From a virus: a stretch of 49,971 nt of DNA. The stretch spans positions 1 to 49,971 of the IMG/VR virus record IMGVR_UViG_3300027782_000125, one strand, 5' to 3'. Positions 45,565-49,971 of the stretch are shown here, one piece after another (position 1 is the first letter of the stretch; each line of letters opens with the position of its first letter). Position numbers and translations under genes: made by a program. Under the pieces are notes generated by a model, which worked only from the letters and a program-made list of their open reading frames with translations, was not told the DNA's origin and ran no database searches.

Positions 45565-46361
45565 TGCTTGGAACATATTACTATCACGAAATAATCAGGA
45601 AAACTATCATTTCTTTTGGAACACTTTTCAATCAAATATACATTAAGCATAAAGATGCTAATGATGCTGATTATAGTGAAATGAGAGTTCCCTTAGCATA
45701 TGGACCAACTCAAAAGTTTTTAGCAAGACTTGAGCAGCAGGCAGATTTAAATAAACCAGTTCAAATAACATTACCAAGAATGTCATTTGAAATGATTTCA
45801 ATCCAATATGATCCATCTAGAAAATCTGGTGTAACCCAAACATTTAAAGTTTTGGATGGACAAAACTTAAAAAAAGTTTTTATGCCTGTTCCATATAATA
45901 TTGGATTTGAACTTAATGTACTAACAAAATTAAATGATGATGCGCTACAAATTGTTGAACAAATTCTTCCATATTTTCAACCAGCATTTACTTTAACGGT
46001 TGATTTAGTAGATTCTATTGGAGAAAAAAGAGATATTCCCGTTGTTTTGGAAAATGTTTCCTTTCAAGATGATTATGAAGGAGATTTTTCAACTAGAAGA
46101 TCTTTAATTTATACGTTCCAATTTACTGCTAAGACATACTTGTTTGGACCAATTGCAGCATCAACCGATGGTCTCATTCGTAAAGTTCAAGTCGATACTT
46201 ATACATCTACAGATGTTATATCTGCTAAGAGAGAAATGAGATACACGGTTGAACCAGATCCTATTGATGCGACACCGGATGATGATTTTGGATTTAATGA
46301 GAATTGGGATTTCTTCCAAGATTCCAAAACATATAGTCCAACACAGCAAATTGATATTTAA
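45564..46361 (+). CDS. gp15: Tail sheath stabiliser gp15
   Basis: 265 residues (T4: 272). Starts MLGTYYYHEIIRKTIISFGT and includes PLAYGPTQKFLARLEQQADL and TLPRMSFEMISIQYDPSRK, strong gp15 signatures. gp15 forms a hexameric ring that caps the tail tube and sheath and joins the tail to the neck. Overlaps gp14 by 1 bp. Confidence 0.92.
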   Translation: MLGTYYYHEIIRKTIISFGTLFNQIYIKHKDANDADYSEMRVPLAYGPTQKFLARLEQQADLNKPVQITLPRMSFEMISIQYDPSRKSGVTQTFKVLDGQNLKKVFMPVPYNIGFELNVLTKLNDDALQIVEQILPYFQPAFTLTVDLVDSIGEKRDIPVVLENVSFQDDYEGDFSTRRSLIYTFQFTAKTYLFGPIAASTDGLIRKVQVDTYTSTDVISAKREMRYTVEPDPIDATPDDDFGFNENWDFFQDSKTYSPTQQIDI

Positions 46362-46367
46362 TAAATT

Positions 46368-46793
46368 ATGACGAATAGTTATGGTGGATTGGATAAGGCA
46401 CTTAATATAGAAAGTGATATTGTTGACGTTAAGGCATCCTCCAAAGAAATTAATATTCTTCCAAAAGAAAGTAGTGATATTAAAAAGGATTATGAATATA
46501 CTAGAGCAAATCTATATTCATTAATTGAAAAGGGGCAGGAAGCAATTAATGGAATTATGGAACTTGCTGGTGAAGGTGGTAGTCCTAGAGCATATGAAGT
46601 TGCAGGTCAATTAATTAAAAGTGTTGCTGATACAACGGATAAATTAATTGATCTTCAAAAGAAACTTAAAGATGTTGAAGAAGATGCACCAAAAACTACC
46701 AATAATGTCACGAATAATGCATTATTCGTTGGATCTACATCAGAATTGTCAAAAATACTTAAACAAGGTTTTCTAAATAACAATAAGGAATAA
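46368..46793 (+). CDS. gp16: Terminase small subunit gp16
   Basis: 141 residues (T4: 164). Core DYEYTRANLYSLIEKGQEAI, NGIMELAGEGGSPRAYEVAG and VADTTDKLIDLQKKLKDVEE match the helical, coiled-coil central domain of gp16, which forms rings and regulates the large terminase gp17. No gp17 follows directly; two other genes intervene before the window ends. Confidence 0.88.
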   Translation: MTNSYGGLDKALNIESDIVDVKASSKEINILPKESSDIKKDYEYTRANLYSLIEKGQEAINGIMELAGEGGSPRAYEVAGQLIKSVADTTDKLIDLQKKLKDVEEDAPKTTNNVTNNALFVGSTSELSKILKQGFLNNNKE

Positions 46794-46804
46794 TTTTTTT
46801 TATT

Positions 46805-48799
46805 GTGCAGAAATTAAAATCTCATAAATCAGTTGAACAAATTGCAAGAAAACACCGTATGGATGTTTCCGATATTCAAAAACAATTGGATATGGGAGAA
46901 CCAATTGAGCACGAGCATACTAAGAATCATAAACTTGCTATGGACATTGCTCTTCAACATCTGGACGAGTTTCCAGACTACTATACAAGACTTAAAAAAA
47001 TGGAAGCATCTGCGAAGAAGGAGCACAAAAAGTTCAAAGATGTGAAAGAAGCAACTGATGGAATTAAAGCAAAGGATTATAAAGGCAGGTTAGATAAGTG
47101 GTTTGATGATGGTGGATGGGTCCAAACTGGTGGAAAGTATGATGGAAAACCTTGTGCCAAACAACCAGGACAAACAACAAAACCTTATTGTAGAGATCCT
47201 GATGATCGTGCCGCAATGGATGAAGATGAAAGAAATAAGAGATCTGCTAAAAAACGTAAAGAAGACCCAAATCCAAATAGAACAGGTGAAGCAAAAATGG
47301 TAACTCAAGAATCTGCTGGTGAAAAAGATGCTTGCTATAAAAAAGTAAAATCAAGATATAAAGTTTGGCCAAGTGCATATGCTTCTGGAGCACTTGTCAA
47401 ATGCCGCAAAGTTGGTGCCGATAGTTGGGGAACAAAAACTGAGGAAATTCAAATGGTAAGATATTGTCCAAAATGTGAAAAAGAAGAAACTAGAGATGAG
47501 TGTAAATATGGACCTAAGTATTGGGATATGTTTTCAACCCCAGTTGCTTTGGCATCAAATTCGTATGATCCCAACAAACCACATCCAGCAAATGAAGAAA
47601 AGGATCACGAGTATTCAATGGCTCGTTCAGAACTTTCAACTATTATTTCGGCAGTAAAAAGACTAAAGAAAAAAATGGGTAAGGGTGAGGGAAATGTAGA
47701 GGCGTGGGTCCAATCAAAAATTACAAAGGCGGCAGATTATATTGATACTGCAGCAGATTATGTTGATAGTGGTGAGATGAAATCCGAGAGTGTAAGTTTT
47801 AATATTGGATCGGATCATACAAACAGAAGAACTACAAATGCTTCTAAAAAACTTCAAAAAATGACAACTGCACAACAAGGACAGTTGCCATCACAGAAAG
47901 TAAAACAAGTTTTAGGAACAGATATTCCAAGATTTAACAAAGAAGAAACATCGGTAGATGAAGAATATAGAAATATTGCTCGCAAAGCGGGTGCGATGAC
48001 TCAACAGGCAGCAAAATCTGGTGTTACTGCTGGTGGCGCTCGAATGGGTGCAAGAGCACTTAGAACTGGTGGTGTTAGAAACGCCATTCGTCAAAAATTT
48101 GGTCTTTCTCCAAAACAAAGAAATCATCCTGGTGCTGATGAGTTAGACACAATAGCGAAAGAGGCAAGAAGGAGAGCAGCAACAATTACTGCTGTTCAAG
48201 CATCCCATAAACCAGGGGTAGCACAAGATCAAGAAGCAATCAATAGAAAAAGGGGTGTAGAAAAAAATAGAGAAAAAATCAAAAACGCATATAATCAAAG
48301 TGAAAGTGTAACCATTGAAGATGCCAACGGAAATCATTATGCAGAATTTATTGATATAATTAAACCAGAACCATTAAAACCTTCAAAGGGAATTGGTAGT
48401 GATATGCTTGATGAGGCAGGAAAAAAATGTTGGCCAGGATATAAAAAGAAAGGAACACAAAAACTTTTTGGAAAAACTTATAATCGTTGTGTAAAAGAAG
48501 GAAAAACTTTTAGTTCTTTTATTGATGAAGCAAAGAAATCTGAGATGAAGTGCAACTCCCCAAAGGCCGAACCCGTGGGTGATTCGCTCACGGGAAAATC
48601 TCACGTAGTTAAAGCGTGTGCAGGTGGAAAAGAAAAACTCATTCGTTTCGGTCAAAGAGGTGTAAAAGGTTCTCCAAAGAAAAAAGGTGAATCAAAGGCA
48701 TATGCAAGTCGTCGTAATAGATTTCAAACTAGACACGCAAAGAATATTGCTAAAGGACCGATGTCTGCAGCCTTTTGGTCGAATAAAGTGAAATGGTAA
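46805..48799 (+). CDS. Multi-domain basic protein of concatenated small phage domains (664 aa)
   Basis: Start codon is GTG at 46805. Several short modules usually seen singly in phage proteins are joined. They are residues 8-66 (QIARKHRMDVSDIQKQLDMG ... HLDEFPDYYTRL, DUF5661-like), 90-165 (GGWVQTGGKYDGKPCAKQPG ... PYCRDPDDRAAM), 174-210 (ACYKKVKSRYKVWPSAYASG, DUF5872-like), a CPKCEK knuckle near 221, a helical region (about 268-325, STIISAVKRLKKKMG ... SKITKAADYIDTAADYVD), 536-565 (KKCWPGYKKKGTQKLFGKTY), and a C-terminal module (GKSHVVKACAGGKEKLIRFG ... RFQTRHAKN). Very lysine-rich. It sits where gp17 usually follows gp16. An internal head, DNA-binding or host-takeover role is possible. The DUF numbers are from memory. 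Confidence 0.7.
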   Translation: MQKLKSHKSVEQIARKHRMDVSDIQKQLDMGEPIEHEHTKNHKLAMDIALQHLDEFPDYYTRLKKMEASAKKEHKKFKDVKEATDGIKAKDYKGRLDKWFDDGGWVQTGGKYDGKPCAKQPGQTTKPYCRDPDDRAAMDEDERNKRSAKKRKEDPNPNRTGEAKMVTQESAGEKDACYKKVKSRYKVWPSAYASGALVKCRKVGADSWGTKTEEIQMVRYCPKCEKEETRDECKYGPKYWDMFSTPVALASNSYDPNKPHPANEEKDHEYSMARSELSTIISAVKRLKKKMGKGEGNVEAWVQSKITKAADYIDTAADYVDSGEMKSESVSFNIGSDHTNRRTTNASKKLQKMTTAQQGQLPSQKVKQVLGTDIPRFNKEETSVDEEYRNIARKAGAMTQQAAKSGVTAGGARMGARALRTGGVRNAIRQKFGLSPKQRNHPGADELDTIAKEARRRAATITAVQASHKPGVAQDQEAINRKRGVEKNREKIKNAYNQSESVTIEDANGNHYAEFIDIIKPEPLKPSKGIGSDMLDEAGKKCWPGYKKKGTQKLFGKTYNRCVKEGKTFSSFIDEAKKSEMKCNSPKAEPVGDSLTGKSHVVKACAGGKEKLIRFGQRGVKGSPKKKGESKAYASRRNRFQTRHAKNIAKGPMSAAFWSNKVKW

Positions 48800-48802
48800 A
48801 TT

Positions 48803-49795
48803 ATGAATGAACTATCAGAACTTTTTAAGTTAGTAGCAGAAGATAAGAAAAAGAAAAAAGAAGAATTTGATTCTGTAGTCGGAGACTTGGGATTGGATTC
48901 ACTTTTTAATGAATTTGCTACACTTAAGAAAAAAGAGAAAGAGAAGAAAGTAGAAGAAGAGAAGAAAGAAGAATCTATTGTTGGTGAAATCAGTTTAGAT
49001 TCTGTTTTTGAGAAAGTTGCTAATCTAAAGAAAGAAACTAAAAAGAAAAAGGTACAAGAACAAAAAACAGTCAAGGCATTTGAGAAATGGTTGTATTCTG
49101 AGACACCTAAAGAACAAGAACAAATTATTGAGGATGTAATTGAAGAATCTTTGGATGAAGTTCTTGAAGTATTGATGGATCATAAAGAAGAACCTAAAAC
49201 AGAACTGATTGAAAGATCATTAGGTCTTCTTGCAGAACCTTCAAATGTTAAGCAAAATAATGATCCATTAACTCCTCTGAACCAAAAGTTCGCAACACTT
49301 GATGATTTACAAAAACATTACAGTACTTTTCTTTCTCGTATTCAACAACAACTTTCTACATTAGGTGGAGGTGGAGAAACCAGATTAAGATACTTAGATG
49401 ATATTGTAGGTATTGCAACGAATTCTGGTGCTTATAATAATAAATTTTTACAATGGAATTCTACAACGAATAAAGCAGAGTTTGTTGACCCAAATGATGT
49501 TGGTGGAACAACAATCGTCAATATTAGTGGAACTACTAACTACTATCAGGCATCAAATGCTGATGATTATATTGGAGTGAGTGCTGATGTTCCTGTAACG
49601 ATTGTATTGCCACAAATTCCTTCTTATGGTAAGAAGTTGATTGTAAAAGACGAAGGTAATAAGATTGCTACATACAATATAACAGTCCAGGCAGGTGCTG
49701 GAACAAGTGTGGAGAATGATAGTTCAGTTATTATGACTATCAATCATCAATCACTAACATATTTTTATAACGGTTCAAATTGGTTCTTAATCTAA
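48803..49795 (+). CDS. Fibre-like structural protein with charged coiled-coil start (330 aa)
   Basis: Residues 1-90 contain two related blocks (SVVGDLGLDSLFNEFATLKK and SIVGEISLDSVFEKVANLKK), each followed by a Lys/Glu-rich stretch likely to form a coiled coil. Residues 160-185 (LDDLQKHYSTFLSRIQQQL) are another helix. The C-terminal part (IVNISGTTNYYQASNADDYI ... GKKLIVKDEGNKIATYNITV ... TYFYNGSNWFLI) is a beta module frequent at the ends of cyanophage fibre-like proteins. Role inferred: virion fibre or connector. Confidence 0.7.
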   Translation: MNELSELFKLVAEDKKKKKEEFDSVVGDLGLDSLFNEFATLKKKEKEKKVEEEKKEESIVGEISLDSVFEKVANLKKETKKKKVQEQKTVKAFEKWLYSETPKEQEQIIEDVIEESLDEVLEVLMDHKEEPKTELIERSLGLLAEPSNVKQNNDPLTPLNQKFATLDDLQKHYSTFLSRIQQQLSTLGGGGETRLRYLDDIVGIATNSGAYNNKFLQWNSTTNKAEFVDPNDVGGTTIVNISGTTNYYQASNADDYIGVSADVPVTIVLPQIPSYGKKLIVKDEGNKIATYNITVQAGAGTSVENDSSVIMTINHQSLTYFYNGSNWFLI

Positions 49796-49796
49796 T

Positions 49797-49971
49797 ATGT
49801 CTTATAATCCACTTCCGCAACCATCACAATCAGTAGTTTTTACTGGTGCAGGAAATACAGTAGTAAGTTTTTCCAATCCATTTCCAGTATCATTAGGTTC
49901 TTCTAATATTACGATTACTGGTGATGTAAATGTAGGAACAACAGTATCAGTCACAAGCACTCCACAAGACC
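49797..49971 (+). CDS. Structural protein, N-terminal fragment (3' end outside window)
   Basis: ATG 49797 one base after the previous stop. The visible residues start MSYNPLPQPSQSVVFTGAGN and continue in Thr/Val/Ser-rich strands (SNITITGDVNVGTTVSVTST), as in phage tail-fibre or decoration proteins. Incomplete, so no firm identification. Confidence 0.6.
   Translation, partial: MSYNPLPQPSQSVVFTGAGNTVVSFSNPFPVSLGSSNITITGDVNVGTTVSVTSTPQD

Overview
The window comes from a T4-type cyanophage (cyanomyovirus). All genes lie on the + strand except one HNH endonuclease. The right half is an AT-rich T4-like virion cluster in T4 order: gp25, gp6, a giant protein at the gp7 position, gp8, a DUF4815 baseplate protein, gp13, gp14, gp15 and gp16. 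The left half carries cyanophage accessory genes: a flavin-dependent tryptophan halogenase, a 2OG-Fe(II) oxygenase and speD, plus several short proteins that look like known cyanophage families. I found no tRNA, integrase or plasmid gene, and nothing to suggest a bacterial chromosome. A GC-rich freshwater or coastal picocyanobacterial host is an inference from the base composition of the accessory block.

Layout. 1-3.6 kb: small early-type genes, the halogenase and the oxygenase. 3.6-6.1 kb: a glycine-rich tail-fibre or adhesin protein and three tandem Cys-rich paralogues. 6.1-6.6 kb: an HNH endonuclease on the minus strand. 6.65-7.3 kb: non-coding, with an inverted repeat, 42-bp tandem repeats, an array of CGAGAT motifs and a promoter carrying a CGAGAT palindrome. 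7.3-16.5 kb: an accessory block of about 29 very small genes, most with their own promoter. It includes a possible cyAbrB-ArdA fusion (anti-restriction), KTSC-type proteins and a winged-helix protein. GC content rises steadily across the block and drops sharply near 16.55 kb. 16.7-18.9 kb: an AbrB-like protein, a glycosyltransferase, small conserved cyanophage proteins and speD. 18.97-46.8 kb: baseplate, neck and small terminase genes. 46.8-50 kb: a multi-domain basic protein and fibre-like structural proteins, the last one cut by the window edge.

The most unusual feature is how the 7.3-16.5 kb block is regulated. Two promoter architectures recur. Class I has a dyad of fixed length (24 bp, TGTGNCA-N10-TGGCACA), usually lying across the stop codon of the upstream gene. 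It is followed at a nearly constant distance (31 bp from dyad end to -10 start in 7 of 10 cases, 30-32 in the rest) by a -10 hexamer, and then by a start codon 28-33 bp further on. Class II has either an extended -10 (TGCTACAAT) or a G-run/C-run hairpin whose loop contains the -35 hexamer TTGACN, then TACAAT and a CA-rich leader without a clear Shine-Dalgarno sequence. Class II resembles the promoter/early stem-loop cassettes known from T4-type phages, but terminator and -35 are fused into one element. A promoter-to-terminator stretch without any ORF (about 7.64-7.85 kb) is a candidate non-coding RNA. The leader of the KTSC gene can be folded into an H-type pseudoknot.

All coordinates and motif spacings were read by eye. 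No database search, folding program or promoter model was run.
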